Source: Desulfoprunum benzoelyticum (GTDB lineage: Bacteria > Desulfobacterota > Desulfobulbia > Desulfobulbales > Desulfocapsaceae). From it: DNA of 56,260 bases. The DNA is taken from contig NZ_JACHEO010000021.1 of NCBI RefSeq assembly GCF_014201505.1, positions 1-56,260 on the forward strand, given 5' to 3'. The position numbers and the translations under genes are program-made. Under the pieces are notes generated by a model. It was not told the DNA's origin, searched no databases, and was given only the letters and a program-made list of their open reading frames with translations. This document shows, piece after piece, positions 25,656-35,202 of the stretch (within the stretch, counting starts at the first letter, position 1; each line of letters starts with the position of its first letter).

Positions 25656-25694
25656 AAAAAGGAAAGGGATTGAAGACCGGCGGCCTTCAATCCC
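25656..25694 (-). terminator. Rho-independent terminator of glyA
   Basis: GGGATTGAAG and CTTCAATCCC form a perfect 10-bp stem. Read on the minus strand it is followed by TTTCCTTTTTG, 26 bp after the glyA stop. Confidence 0.9.
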
Positions 25695-25719
25695 TGGGCA
25701 ACCCGAAAAAGAGCGACGA

Positions 25720-26970
25720 TCAGACGACGTGTTCGAGACCGGGGGCCGGGAAGGCGGAACACAGGTCCCTGACTTCGGCGGCAATCCGGGCGTGGGTCGC
25801 CTCGTTTTCAGGGTCGCTGATGACCTCGTCGAGCAGTCGGCCGACTTCCAGCATTTCCGGCTCCTTGAAGCCGCGCGTGGTGACCGCCGCCGTCCCCAGC
25901 CTGATGCCGCTCGGGTCGTACGGTTTGCGGGTATCGAAGGGGATGGCGTTGCAGTTGAGGACGATGCCGGCGGCATCGAGGATGCGGGCGGCCTTCTTGC
26001 CCGAGATGCCCTTGTTGGTGACATCGACCAGCATCAGGTGGTTCTCGGTGCCGTTGGTGATCAGCCGATATCCCCTGGCCATCAGGTTTTCCGCCAGTGC
26101 CGCGGCGTTGTTGACGATCTGGCGGGCGTACTGGCGGAATTCCTGGGTCGACGCCTCTTTCAGGGCGACGGCGATGGCGGCGGTGGTATTGTCGTGCGGT
26201 CCTCCCTGAACGCCGGGGAAAACAGCCTTGTCGATGGCCTGGGCATATTTTTCACGGCACAGGATCATTGCGCCGCGGGGGCCGCGCAGGGATTTGTGGG
26301 TCGTCGTCGTGACGACGTCGGCGTACGGCACCGGCGAGGGGTGGGCGCCGCCGGCGACCAGACCGGCGAAATGGGCCATGTCGACCATCAGCAGGGCCCC
26401 GACCTCGTCGGCGATCTCGCGGAATCTGGCGAAATCGAGGATCCGCGGATAGGCGGAATGGCCGGCGATGATGATCTTCGGCCGGCAGCTCCTGGCCTTC
26501 TCGGCGATCGCCTCGTAATCGAGGAGACCGGTGGCCGGATCGAGTTGATAGGACTGGGCGTTGAAGTACCTGCCGGAGATGCTGACCGGCGAACCGTGGG
26601 TCAGATGGCCGCCATGGGGCAGGGCCATGCCGAGGATGGTGTCGCCGCAGTTGAGAAAGGCGAGGTAGACGGCAAGATTGGCCGGCGAGCCGGAATAGGG
26701 CTGGACGTTGGCATGTTCGGCGCCGAACAGCGTTTTGGCCCGGGCGATGGCGATGGTCTCGACCTGGTCGATGATCTGCTGCCCCTCGTAATAGCGCTTG
26801 CCGGGATACCCCTCCGAGTATTTGTTGGTCAGGACCGAACCGGTCGCCTCCAGGACCGCCGTTGAAACATAGTTTTCCGAGGCGATCAGTCGGATTTTGC
26901 TGGTCTGGCGAATTTCTTCCTGTCGCACCAGGGCATATATTTCCTCGTCAACCTTCAGCAGATCTTCCAT
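25720..26970 (-). CDS. glyA: Serine hydroxymethyltransferase
   Basis: A 416-residue fold-type I PLP enzyme converting serine and tetrahydrofolate to glycine and methylene-THF. The PLP lysine is in TTTTHKSLRGPRG; RLIASENYVS, YSEGYPGKRYYEG and VDMAHFAGLVAGG are diagnostic, and the length is exactly typical. AAGGAAGG precedes the ATG. It is monocistronic: the upstream glycerophosphodiesterase ends in its own terminator and glyA has a strong terminator too. No glycine riboswitch was recognised in the leader. Confidence 0.98.
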   Translation of the reverse strand: MEDLLKVDEEIYALVRQEEIRQTSKIRLIASENYVSTAVLEATGSVLTNKYSEGYPGKRYYEGQQIIDQVETIAIARAKTLFGAEHANVQPYSGSPANLAVYLAFLNCGDTILGMALPHGGHLTHGSPVSISGRYFNAQSYQLDPATGLLDYEAIAEKARSCRPKIIIAGHSAYPRILDFARFREIADEVGALLMVDMAHFAGLVAGGAHPSPVPYADVVTTTTHKSLRGPRGAMILCREKYAQAIDKAVFPGVQGGPHDNTTAAIAVALKEASTQEFRQYARQIVNNAAALAENLMARGYRLITNGTENHLMLVDVTNKGISGKKAARILDAAGIVLNCNAIPFDTRKPYDPSGIRLGTAAVTTRGFKEPEMLEVGRLLDEVISDPENEATHARIAAEVRDLCSAFPAPGLEHVV

Positions 26971-27041
26971 TTTCCTTCCTTTTCAATCACGAGTTGCATG
27001 CCCGGCACCGATGTCCTGGGACACTGAGAGAGCATGGCAAT

Positions 27042-27084
27042 AAAAAACGGTGACAAGGCCGCATGCGGCCGATAACCACCGTCA
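27042..27084 (-). terminator. Rho-independent terminator of the glycerophosphodiesterase gene
   Basis: On the minus strand ACGGTG, the palindrome GGCCGCATGCGGCC, CACCGT and then TTTTTT. It lies between the phosphodiesterase and glyA. Confidence 0.85.
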
Positions 27085-27193
27085 CATTCCACCGGTCGGG
27101 CCCGGAGGGCGAGGCAATGTCGCCGGTCCCGCCGTCTGTTCACTGCGTCCGACATGCAATGAAGAGGAAACTATAATAAAGTCACCGCCAATT

Positions 27194-28093
27194 TCACAGC
27201 GGAAAATGGAAAAATCGCCGCCGCCGCTTCAGGCTGGGTGGGGGGATCTGGATGGGGCGGCGCCGGGCGGAGGCGGGCAGTTCCGGAAAATCGGTGAAGA
27301 CCGCGGTCGCCCCGAAGTTGAAGAGATCCCGCTGCCGCTTTTTGTCGTTCACCGTGTAGACGTTGATCCCGAATCCGGCGGCCCGCAGGGTGCGGATCAG
27401 TTCCCTGGTGGTAATGGCATCGGCGGGATGGTACGCGGCGGCGCCGAGCGCAAGCAGATACTGGACCAGTTCCGGCGGATGCTGCTCGTTCTGGAGGACC
27501 CCGATCGAGATCTGCGGGGCCATGGCCTTGCATTGAAGAAGATAGTCATGGTTGAAAGAGGAGATCAGCACCATGGAGGCGGCTCCGGCCCGATGGATGA
27601 CATCGAGGACGAGGCTGGCGGCGTGCTGGTCGAATCTGGTGTGCCGCTGGTCCTTGATCTCGATGTTGACCGGCAGCATGTGCCGCATCGCCCACTCCAG
27701 CAATTCCGCCAGGGTGAGAATGCGTTGCGGCATCTGCGGCTCGAGGTCGGCGACGGAGGTCGTGCCGGCGGCCAGGGTCCCGAACGGATCGGCGGCGAGG
27801 AACCACGAGCCGATGTCGAGTTCCTTCAGCCGGCTGAGGTCCCATGTGCTGAGCCGCATGGACTTTATCCCGAACCTGTCGGCGATCAGGGCGGCGTTGG
27901 AGGTTCGTTTGAGAGTCGAGTCGTGGAACACCACGGGGATCCCGTCCCGGCTGATCTGGACATCGATTTCGATGAAATGGCAGCGGCCCAGGCTGGCGGT
28001 GAACGCGCTGATGGTGTTTTCCGGGCGGCAGGCCCTGAAGCCGCGATGGGCGCCGATCAGATGGACATCGGAAAATCGGTCGAAGAAGGTCAT
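27194..28093 (-). CDS. Glycerophosphodiester phosphodiesterase family protein
   Basis: A 299-residue GDPD TIM-barrel enzyme hydrolysing glycerophosphodiesters to glycerol 3-phosphate and alcohol. Key residues are visible: GAHRGFRACRPENT (catalytic His, Glu), FIEIDVQ (metal Glu/Asp), PVVFHDSTLKRT (second His) and LPVNIEIKD. There is no signal peptide, so it is the cytoplasmic type (UgpQ-like). The C-terminus is unusually basic (SLKRRRRFFHFPL), which may mediate membrane contact. GGAAGG precedes the start. Divergent from the transporter gene, with about 310 bp between. Confidence 0.92.
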   Translation of the reverse strand: MTFFDRFSDVHLIGAHRGFRACRPENTISAFTASLGRCHFIEIDVQISRDGIPVVFHDSTLKRTSNAALIADRFGIKSMRLSTWDLSRLKELDIGSWFLAADPFGTLAAGTTSVADLEPQMPQRILTLAELLEWAMRHMLPVNIEIKDQRHTRFDQHAASLVLDVIHRAGAASMVLISSFNHDYLLQCKAMAPQISIGVLQNEQHPPELVQYLLALGAAAYHPADAITTRELIRTLRAAGFGINVYTVNDKKRQRDLFNFGATAVFTDFPELPASARRRPIQIPPPSLKRRRRFFHFPL

Positions 28094-28404
28094 GGTCGTC
28101 CTTCCGTCAGGGGGTATCCGCCACGGGAAGGGGACGTCGATGTCTTCGACGTGTTTCGTTTCCCGCTGTCCCTTCAGTTACTCCTCGTCTCTGTTCCTTG
28201 TCAAGGGGTTGCCGGCCGAAAACAAATCAGAGGCCAAGAAAGGGCGTTTTTTTGATGCCAATCCCGCATGCCTGGGAGTAAAAGAAACTGGCATGCCGCC
28301 GAAGGTCCGGCAGTGCCTCTCCGACCGCTCGGACCGGGATCGGGAGCGGCCGGGGCGGGGTCGGGATCATGCGCAACGATTGCGAATAAGGACGCTGAAA
28401 TCGT
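28094..28404. other. Divergent intergenic region
   Basis: About 310 bp between the phosphodiesterase and the transporter, presumably holding both promoters. No riboswitch, tRNA or further gene was seen. Confidence 0.4.
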
Positions 28405-29652
28405 ATGTCGGGAGTATCCACAGCAATGACCGCGGGGGTCGTCTTTACTCTGACCTATCTCGGCATCGCCTGCGGCCGTCTGCCGGGTCTGGCCATCGAC
28501 CGCACCGGCATCGCCCTGCTCGGCGCCATCGCCATGGTCGTCAGCGGGGTCATGACCGCCACCGAGGCCTTCGCCGCCATCGACATCCCGACCATCCTGC
28601 TGCTCTATTCGCTGATGGTGATCTCGGCCCAGCTTCGGCTCGGCGGCTTCTACGCCTGGTCGGCGCACCGGATCATCCCGCTGCTGGATCGGCCCCGGCT
28701 GTTTCTGGCGGTGTCGATGCTGCTGGCTGCGACCTTGTCGGCCCTGTTGGCCAACGATATCGTCTGCCTGGCCTTCACCCCGGTGCTGATCCACGGCCTG
28801 GTCGGGGCCCGGCTCAACCCCGTTCCCTTCCTGCTCGGTCTGGCGCTGGCCAGCAATATCGGCTCGGCCGCCACCATCATCGGCAACCCGCAGAACATGC
28901 TGATCGGTCAGAGCGCCGGACTCGGCTTCAATGCCTTCCTCCGCTGGTGCCTGCCGCCGTCGCTGCTCGCCCTTGGCGTCGGCTACCTGCTGCTCGTGCT
29001 GTGCTATCGTCGTCGCTTCATCGCCGGCGCCGAAAGTGCGACCGCTCGTCTCAGCCGCGATGCCGCCTGGCCGGAGTTCAACCGCCATCAGACCGTCAAG
29101 GGCCTGGTGGCGGTCGGGGTCCTCATCGCCCTGTTCTTGACTCCGGTGCCGCGCGAGGTCTCGGCCATCGGTCTCGCCGGTCTGCTCCTCTGCAGTCGCC
29201 GCTACGACACCCGCCGGATCCTCGCTCTCGTCGACTGGCATCTGATCACCCTGTTCTGCGCCCTGTTCATCGTCGTCCATGGCATATCCGCAGGCGATCT
29301 GCCGGCCCGGTTGATGGCCGGGCTGCAGGGGCTCGGCATTGATGTCGGCGAACCGTTGACCCTGACGGCAATTTCGGCGGTGCTCAGCAATATTTTCAGC
29401 AACGTGCCGGCGGTGATGGTGTTGATCCAGTTCCTGGATCCCGCCGATCATCACCTGTGGTACGTCCTGGCCGTATCCAGCACCTTTGCCGGCAACTTCA
29501 TCCTCATCGGCTCGATCGCCAACCTCATCGTCGTCGAACAGGCCTTGGCGGAAGGGGTGGTGGTTTCGTTCGCGGAACATGCCGGAATCGGCATCCCGGT
29601 GACGCTGGCCTCTCTGGCGATCCTTGCCGGCTGGATCGCGGTCGCCGGGTGA
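28405..29652 (+). CDS. ArsB/NhaD/SLC13-superfamily membrane transporter
   Basis: A 415-residue protein with 10-12 hydrophobic segments of the ion-transporter superfamily. The characteristic re-entrant motifs LLANDIVCLAFTPVL, SNIGSAATIIGNPQN and, in the second half, NIFSNVPAVMVL and GNFILIGSIANLIV show the expected inverted duplication. Relatives transport arsenite, Na+/H+ or di/tricarboxylates (YbiR-like proteins are closest in feel). The start is uncertain: the ATG chosen has no clear ribosome-binding site, and a second ATG seven codons in is possible. No arsenic or regulator gene is adjacent, so no substrate is assigned. Confidence 0.85.
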   Translation: MSGVSTAMTAGVVFTLTYLGIACGRLPGLAIDRTGIALLGAIAMVVSGVMTATEAFAAIDIPTILLLYSLMVISAQLRLGGFYAWSAHRIIPLLDRPRLFLAVSMLLAATLSALLANDIVCLAFTPVLIHGLVGARLNPVPFLLGLALASNIGSAATIIGNPQNMLIGQSAGLGFNAFLRWCLPPSLLALGVGYLLLVLCYRRRFIAGAESATARLSRDAAWPEFNRHQTVKGLVAVGVLIALFLTPVPREVSAIGLAGLLLCSRRYDTRRILALVDWHLITLFCALFIVVHGISAGDLPARLMAGLQGLGIDVGEPLTLTAISAVLSNIFSNVPAVMVLIQFLDPADHHLWYVLAVSSTFAGNFILIGSIANLIVVEQALAEGVVVSFAEHAGIGIPVTLASLAILAGWIAVAG

Positions 29653-29796
29653 TTGGCCGCAATGACAACGCGTTTTTCAAAAATGTACTGAAATATCGGA
29701 AAAGAAGAGCAGGAGGATGGCCGGCCTCCTCTTCCCGAATCAGCGAATGGATGGTAGTGATCTCAAGCGGACGCCAGAATTTTCAGGGTCAAAAAC

Positions 29797-30333
29797 ATGG
29801 TTAAAAAATATACTGTCTTCATCATCTTAATGGTTGGTGTGGGGCTGTCGCTGTACGGCGTATCATTTTTCAACGAACATGACAAAATTGACATGCACCG
29901 CATCGAACAGATTGCCGAAAGGCTGGAATCGATAGAATCTCAATTGAAATCGCTGCAGTCGGCGAATGTATCGATGACCGATGTTGCAGGCAAAATCGAT
30001 GATATTCAGTATGACCTGAAGAACGTCAAGAACACCATCCCCGAACTGGGGAAAATTGAAAAACTGGTGGATCGGCTGGAAAGCAGAGGGGAGGGAGATC
30101 CGGCCTTATCTCCGGAATTCGGTGATGATTCAAGTCTGCAGCAGGACATCCCGACGGCGGTGGAAGAGGAGGTCGAAGCGGAGGCCGAACCCACCTACCA
30201 CGTGGTAAAAAAAGGTGAGAATCTGTATAGGATAAGCCTTAATTACCATCTGAAAATCGATTACCTTCGCCAGGTGAACGGCCTCGGCACCGACAATCAG
30301 ATCTATCCCGGCCAGATATTGCTGGTGAAATAA
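29797..30333 (+). CDS. Membrane-anchored coiled-coil protein with C-terminal LysM domain
   Basis: A 178-residue protein: N-terminal transmembrane anchor (about 5-26, YTVFIILMVGVGLSLYGV), coiled coil (34-100, regular Leu/Ile spacing), acidic linker (about 101-130) and a complete LysM domain at 133-178 (YHVVKKGENLYRISLNY, then NQIYPGQILLVK). It should sit in the inner membrane and bind peptidoglycan in the periplasm. Codon use is AT-richer than the upstream transporter. It is convergent with the phosphatase gene. Role unknown; envelope spacing or a division or secretion accessory would fit this architecture. Confidence 0.85.
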   Translation: MVKKYTVFIILMVGVGLSLYGVSFFNEHDKIDMHRIEQIAERLESIESQLKSLQSANVSMTDVAGKIDDIQYDLKNVKNTIPELGKIEKLVDRLESRGEGDPALSPEFGDDSSLQQDIPTAVEEEVEAEAEPTYHVVKKGENLYRISLNYHLKIDYLRQVNGLGTDNQIYPGQILLVK

Positions 30334-30363
30334 TACTTCCGATTGCGCGATACCAACGCTCTG

Positions 30364-31422
30364 TCAAGGCGATTGTGACGCTCCGGACTTCGACGCTCCG
30401 TTGAGTATCGCCTGGAAATACTGCTGGACGAAGCGGCCTGAAACCGTGTCGGCGATGGAGAACTGCAGGTCGCCTGCCGGGGAGAACGATCCGGTCAGGG
30501 CGAGGAAAATTTCCCGGGAGGCCTTGCGGATCGCCTCCTGCAACCGCTGCCGCGTCGCGCTGTCCAGCCCGGTCCGGCACCTGAGGGGGCGCTGGGCGTA
30601 CAGGGCGCACTTGCCGTCGACCTGCAGCGGGCAGGGGATGGCCGGCGGGGAGGGCTTCTGCTCCGCCGCCTCATCCCGGCTGCGGCCCGCTGTCGTCCTG
30701 GCCTCTCTGTGCTGAGCGGATGATGCCAGCGCCCGTTCGATTGCCGCCATGCGATTGTCACGGTCGAGTTGCCGGTTCAGCGACTGGCTCAGATACACCG
30801 CCTCGATCAGGTCGACCTCGAATCCACCATGGCAGCAACAGTCCGGGGCGGCGTCATCGGGATTGTTGCCGGCCGCCGCGGCTGCCGCATCCGCTTCCTG
30901 GAGAATCGCCTCGATTTCCAGCAGAAACGGCTCTAAGTCGACGGTCGCCTTGTTTTCCAGCGTCGGTTCGCCGGCCTTGAGCTGCCCCTTCTGTTTGCCG
31001 TACTTGCGCAACAGCCGCCATTGGCTGAAGCTCCCCGGACTGATCCGCGCCTTTTTCAGCTTCTTTTCGGTCAGTTTGAGACCGAAGCCCCGTCGCAGCA
31101 GATAGGCCGAGACGAAGGTGCCGGTGCGGCCAAGACCATGGCGGCAGTGGATCAGGACCTTTTTCTGCAGGTACAGGGCCTCGTCCAGCCAGTCCAGGGC
31201 CTTTTCCATCAGTCCCATGTCGGGAGCGCTTTCATCCGGTATCGGCAGGTAGTAGACCTCGAAGCCGGATTCTTTCTCTATCTGATGCAGGTCGCAGAAT
31301 TCGCCGCAGAGATTGACGATGGCGTTGATGCCCTCTTCCTTGATGTGATCAAGGTCATCATAGGACATGGGGGCCGAGCCGCAGGCCAGTTGGCTGGTCA
31401 GCCAGGTTACACTGTAGGTCAT
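30364..31422 (-). CDS. Dual-specificity/tyrosine phosphatase fused to a Cys-cluster (YkgJ-like) domain
   Basis: A 352-residue two-domain protein. Residues 1-145 are a Cys-based phosphatase: the P-loop is HCRHGLGRTG (92-101; nucleophile Cys93, Arg99) with a likely general acid Asp in PIPDESAPD. After an Ala-rich linker, residues 190-285 contain PDCCCHGG (Cys195-197), PCPLQVDGKCALYAQRP and RCR (Cys264, 272, 282), the Cys pattern of YkgJ-type zinc/iron-chelating domains. Its start overlaps the stop of the PEP-synthase-like gene by 4 bp (ATGA), with GAGGG as ribosome-binding site, so the two are translated together. A reversible phosphorylation role controlled by a metal centre is inference. Confidence 0.85.
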   Translation of the reverse strand: MTYSVTWLTSQLACGSAPMSYDDLDHIKEEGINAIVNLCGEFCDLHQIEKESGFEVYYLPIPDESAPDMGLMEKALDWLDEALYLQKKVLIHCRHGLGRTGTFVSAYLLRRGFGLKLTEKKLKKARISPGSFSQWRLLRKYGKQKGQLKAGEPTLENKATVDLEPFLLEIEAILQEADAAAAAAGNNPDDAAPDCCCHGGFEVDLIEAVYLSQSLNRQLDRDNRMAAIERALASSAQHREARTTAGRSRDEAAEQKPSPPAIPCPLQVDGKCALYAQRPLRCRTGLDSATRQRLQEAIRKASREIFLALTGSFSPAGDLQFSIADTVSGRFVQQYFQAILNGASKSGASQSP

Positions 31423-33929
31423 GAAGGCATACCCTCAGGGGATTCGGCAAGGAAATTCTCAATATAGCGATGAACGTCGTCGATGTCATGCAGCGTCATA
31501 TCCATCAGCCGGGTGGCCCCTAGCAGTCGTCCCAGGATCTGCAGCGGCGCCTGCATGTCGGCGGCCGGCAGGGCGGAGATGCGGGCGTCGAGCAGATCGC
31601 CGCGGGTTTCGATCTGAAAACCGGCCTGCTCCAGCACGGTGGAGATCAACTGCAGCCGCAGCAGGCGTCCTGAGAACTCGCCGCCGCCGCCGGCAAAGCG
31701 GAACTGACAGTAGTTGTTGGCACTGTTGTCGCCGCACAGGGCGTCGATCAGGGTGAAGTGGTAGCCGAAGCGCATGATCAGGTTGACATAATCTCCCCCA
31801 AGGACCGCATAACTGGCGTACTCCGGCGAATCGGCCGTGGATATGCCGTCACCCAGGGTCGTTTCGCTGAACTGGCGCCAGTCGAAATGCGGCAGGTCCT
31901 GCCAGTGCACCGAAGGATGGGTTATTCCGGACCACAGGGCGAGAAACGGCGCCGAGGCGATCTCCCCGATCGGGATCGCCTCACCTGCCGGGACCGTGGA
32001 TTCAAGGCCGCCGCCGACATCGACGACAAAGATGTCGAAGGGCAGGTCCGACAGGATTTTTTTGCGATTGCGAGCCGGCTGGCCAAGACGGTCGCCGAGG
32101 GAAAACATCGTCCGTACCGCCTGTTCATGACAGAACCGGATCATGTCATGGAAGGAACGGCATTCCTCGGGGATGAAATTACCGGCCCGGGGGTCGGTGA
32201 GGTGCAGGGGGGTGATCGTATCGAGCAGCCGGCGCAGTTTGCGGAAATAGGGCAGGCGGCTCTGGCTGTGATAGAGGGGGATCGGAGGGCGGGTTGACAG
32301 CGTTGCCCCGTCGAACACCCTTCTCTCCGCGGCCTGCATGCTGATGGTCTGGCCGTGCCGGATGGTCTGGATTCCACTGCCGAGGCCGCACAGCAGCGGC
32401 ACCTCGAATTCCCGGCAGATCGTGGCGAAATGACCGGCGACACTGCCGAGTTCGGCCAGCACGCCGACCACCCGGTCGATGACCTGGACGTAGGCAGGGC
32501 TTGCCTCCCGGATCACGAGGATCGATCCGGCCGGGACCTGTTCGACCGGGTGATCGCGATCGACGCAGTACGCCGGGCCGCTGGCCTGACCCGCCGCCGC
32601 CATGGTGCCGCCTTGCAGCAGGGGGTGGCGATCGTCGTCGCGACTTTCCGCCGGTTCTCCGGTTGCAGGCGCCTCCGACGGCCGGGGGTGGGTCGATAAC
32701 GGACGGCTCTGGAGGAAAAAGAGCTCGCCGTTTTCCCGCATCACCCACTCGATATCCTGGGGACTGCCGAAGTGTTCCTCGATCTCGAGGGCGCGAGTGG
32801 CAAGGCTGACGGCCTGTTCTTGTCTCAGGGCCGGCGGCCGCTCTGATTCGACGCGATCGTCGTCTGTGGTCGGGGTATGAATCTGCAACGCGTCGCGATC
32901 GACGGCTATGATCTCCGGGATCAGCCGGCCGCTGACCAGGCCTTCCCCCAGACCGCGCACCGTGTGGATATGGACCTGATCGGCACCCGGAAGGGTCGGG
33001 CCGACCGTGTAGATGACACCGCTGGCGGTTGCGTCGATCATTTCCAGCACCATGACCGCCATCGGCGTTTCCTCGTCGCCGAACCCGGTATGGATACGGT
33101 AGGCCAACGCCTCGGGCTGGTACTTGCTCGCCAGGACGGTGAGATAGGCGGTGATCAGGTTGTCGCGACGGACATCGAGGACCGTGGCGTACTGGCCGGC
33201 GAAGGAGAATTCGCTATCCTCGCCTACCGCGCTGCTGCGCACGACCATGCTGATCCTGTCTTCCCGGTCGGCGAAGGCGGCGGCCTGGGCGGTGAAGATC
33301 GCCTCGTGAACGGCGGGCGGGACCTCGGCGGAGGTGATCAGCTCGGTCAACTGGCTGGAAATATCGGCAAGGGAGTCAGGGACGGTGGGTTCGATCCGGG
33401 CCAGCAACGCATTGATCGCGCCGCGCAGGTCGTTGTATTCGAGCAGGTAATTGAAGCTGTTGACCGTAATGGCAAAGCCGGCAGGGATCGGCAGCTGGAG
33501 ACTGGCGGCAATGGCGGCCAGGTTGGCGGTCTTGGCCCCGACCATTTCCGGCTTCTGCGCGGCCGCAGCGTCGAGCGGCAGGGCGAACGGCGGGCCGAAG
33601 CGGACAGTCGGCGGGGCCAGCAGGAAGCGGCCGTAGAAGTCGAATTTTCGATAATACTCACGCAGCGTGACGAAGGATCCGGGGGCCATCCGTTCGAGGC
33701 AGGTGATCATGCCGTTGACGCTGTCCGACAGGGCGTCGTAGCGGTGGCCGATGCGGCAGAGATCTTCCTTGATCCCTTGATAATAGAGTACTTCCAGGTC
33801 GGCCATGAGTTCGTGGCTGCGGTTGTCGAAGACCAGCAGTTCGCGAAACGCCTCATAGGTCTCGCGCAGGACGACGCCTGGGGCGAACAGACGGTAGGTC
33901 CAGTATTTGAACAGGGTGTTGAGCTGCAT
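31419..33929 (-). CDS. PEP synthase/PPDK-like protein with a non-canonical C-terminal domain
   Basis: An 836-residue protein. Residues 1-115 are a helical N-terminal extension; 128-410 the ATP-grasp (PPDK_N) domain (GAKTANLA, VRSSAVGEDSEFSFAGQYAT, DIEWVMRENGELFFLQSRP); 460-540 the swivelling phospho-His domain with His500 in GSVAGHFATICREFEVP. Residues 550-836 do not resemble the PEP/pyruvate TIM barrel; they contain VVDVGGGLES and a Gly-rich RFAGGGGEFSG stretch. It could transfer phosphate through His500 to an unknown acceptor, as rifampin phosphotransferases do with a different third domain. The start is set at MQLNTLFK; 25 further codons are open upstream. The coupled phosphatase gene follows. 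Confidence 0.83.
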   Translation of the reverse strand: MQLNTLFKYWTYRLFAPGVVLRETYEAFRELLVFDNRSHELMADLEVLYYQGIKEDLCRIGHRYDALSDSVNGMITCLERMAPGSFVTLREYYRKFDFYGRFLLAPPTVRFGPPFALPLDAAAAQKPEMVGAKTANLAAIAASLQLPIPAGFAITVNSFNYLLEYNDLRGAINALLARIEPTVPDSLADISSQLTELITSAEVPPAVHEAIFTAQAAAFADREDRISMVVRSSAVGEDSEFSFAGQYATVLDVRRDNLITAYLTVLASKYQPEALAYRIHTGFGDEETPMAVMVLEMIDATASGVIYTVGPTLPGADQVHIHTVRGLGEGLVSGRLIPEIIAVDRDALQIHTPTTDDDRVESERPPALRQEQAVSLATRALEIEEHFGSPQDIEWVMRENGELFFLQSRPLSTHPRPSEAPATGEPAESRDDDRHPLLQGGTMAAAGQASGPAYCVDRDHPVEQVPAGSILVIREASPAYVQVIDRVVGVLAELGSVAGHFATICREFEVPLLCGLGSGIQTIRHGQTISMQAAERRVFDGATLSTRPPIPLYHSQSRLPYFRKLRRLLDTITPLHLTDPRAGNFIPEECRSFHDMIRFCHEQAVRTMFSLGDRLGQPARNRKKILSDLPFDIFVVDVGGGLESTVPAGEAIPIGEIASAPFLALWSGITHPSVHWQDLPHFDWRQFSETTLGDGISTADSPEYASYAVLGGDYVNLIMRFGYHFTLIDALCGDNSANNYCQFRFAGGGGEFSGRLLRLQLISTVLEQAGFQIETRGDLLDARISALPAADMQAPLQILGRLLGATRLMDMTLHDIDDVHRYIENFLAESPEGMPS

Positions 33930-34281
33930 ATGTCGGTTCCACGGAATTAGCAGGCGTTGGTCGGTGCAACGCAGGCTGTCGCGGCGGCGAAGATGGTAAT
34001 GCATCCCCGGCCGACGGACGATACGGTTGGCGATCTTTCTCTATCAGATAACGATCCGGTAACGGTAAGTCAATGAACTTGACCGCTTTTCCGGCTGGTT
34101 GGGGTGTCTCTTACCGCCGGGCAGTGGAATGATAACGTAGGGCGGCAGAGGGACATCGGCTGCGGAAAATACGGAAGATCAGTGCGTTGCGGGGCGTATC
34201 GCTGGATGCGGTTGGCATGGGTTGGTCGAGAAGATTCCGGATGTGTGGCATTCAACCCCACATTCAGAGGGGCCGTGAGGC
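33930..34281. other. Intergenic region, nothing recognised
   Basis: About 350 bp between two minus-strand genes. It likely contains the promoter of the PEP-synthase-like operon. Short open frames here have no ribosome-binding site. Confidence 0.4.
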
Positions 34282-34869
34282 TCACTCCGCTGCCCTGCAT
34301 GTTTTTTCAGAGAAGGTGCAGGCTTCAATATGGTGAGTGCTGATGCCAACGAAGCCACCCTCTATCGGTATTTGTTTTTTTTGCCAGCCTTCACCGCAGC
34401 GGATAACCTCGATCACGTTTGCCTCGGTGATAGGGATATAGCGATGTTTGCTCTTGCTTTTGAACAGTCCGTAGAAGGTACCGGTAATATAGAAGAAGGC
34501 ATCTCCCCGGGTATGGGTGATCATATGCGCCAGAGAGGCGCTCTCCCTGGTCTTGACATTGAGGTGAGCCGCTCGTTTCTGTTCCAGGATATTCCCCAGA
34601 CTCTCGAGTGAATCGTAAAAGAAAAGTATGTCTGAGATTTTGATCTGGAGCTTACTGAATTCGCGTATCTTGAAGTTCCCTTCGAGGACGATGGAGGCAT
34701 TTCTCAACAGCAGGGAATCGTCAAAACTCCTCTCGTTCGGATCCTTCCAGTAGATATTGGCGCTGTTGAAGATATCAATCGTCCGTTGTGATTCATTGGC
34801 GATGTCGATATACCCGCTGTAAATTTTCCCCGGGGTGTAAATCGTAACCATTCGTTGGTTGATATCCAT
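34282..34869 (-). CDS. Hypothetical protein (195 aa)
   Basis: Not recognised. It starts at MDINQRMVTIYTPGKIYSGY, after GGTGGG. It seems to consist of two beta-rich halves: IYTPGKIYSGYIDIANES with IVLEGNFKIREFSKL, and FFYITGTFYGLF with YIPITEANVIEVI, linked by an Arg/Glu-rich segment. No signal peptide or membrane helix is seen. It is AT-richer than its neighbours and stands alone, which suggests an accessory gene. The open frame extends about 80 codons upstream, but that part has unlikely composition. Confidence 0.65.
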   Translation of the reverse strand: MDINQRMVTIYTPGKIYSGYIDIANESQRTIDIFNSANIYWKDPNERSFDDSLLLRNASIVLEGNFKIREFSKLQIKISDILFFYDSLESLGNILEQKRAAHLNVKTRESASLAHMITHTRGDAFFYITGTFYGLFKSKSKHRYIPITEANVIEVIRCGEGWQKKQIPIEGGFVGISTHHIEACTFSEKTCRAAE

Positions 34870-35202
34870 GAATTCCCACCGCTTAAGGCTTGCAACCGTT
34901 CGTCGAACAGAGTTCAGACCATATGGATCAGCACTTCGATTATACAGTACTGGCGGACATGAGCTACAGCAAAACGCTGACGATCTTCGGCAATCAATCT
35001 CAAGCCTTTGACAGATCTTTGGAATTCCGGGTTTTTTTCCGACCAACGGAATAGGATGGACAGGCGGGCGGTGATCAGCGAAACCAGCCCTGATGTGCCG
35101 TGGCATGTTGCATCATACATGGGCTGGTCTGCTCGATACGCGCTGTTTTTTTTTGCGACGGCGGGCTTTGGGAATGGACGGCAGGATCGAGAAGATGTCG
35201 CA
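34870..35202. other. Intergenic region, nothing recognised
   Basis: About 330 bp of mixed composition upstream of the 195-residue gene. No gene with a ribosome-binding site was seen. Confidence 0.4.

Noticed and set aside
26971..27193. Glycine riboswitch before glyA
   Set aside because: The structure there is the U-tailed terminator of the upstream phosphodiesterase gene; no glycine aptamer core was seen.
28280..28300. TGGCATG as a sigma-54 -24 element before the transporter
   Set aside because: No GC at the required 10-nt spacing.
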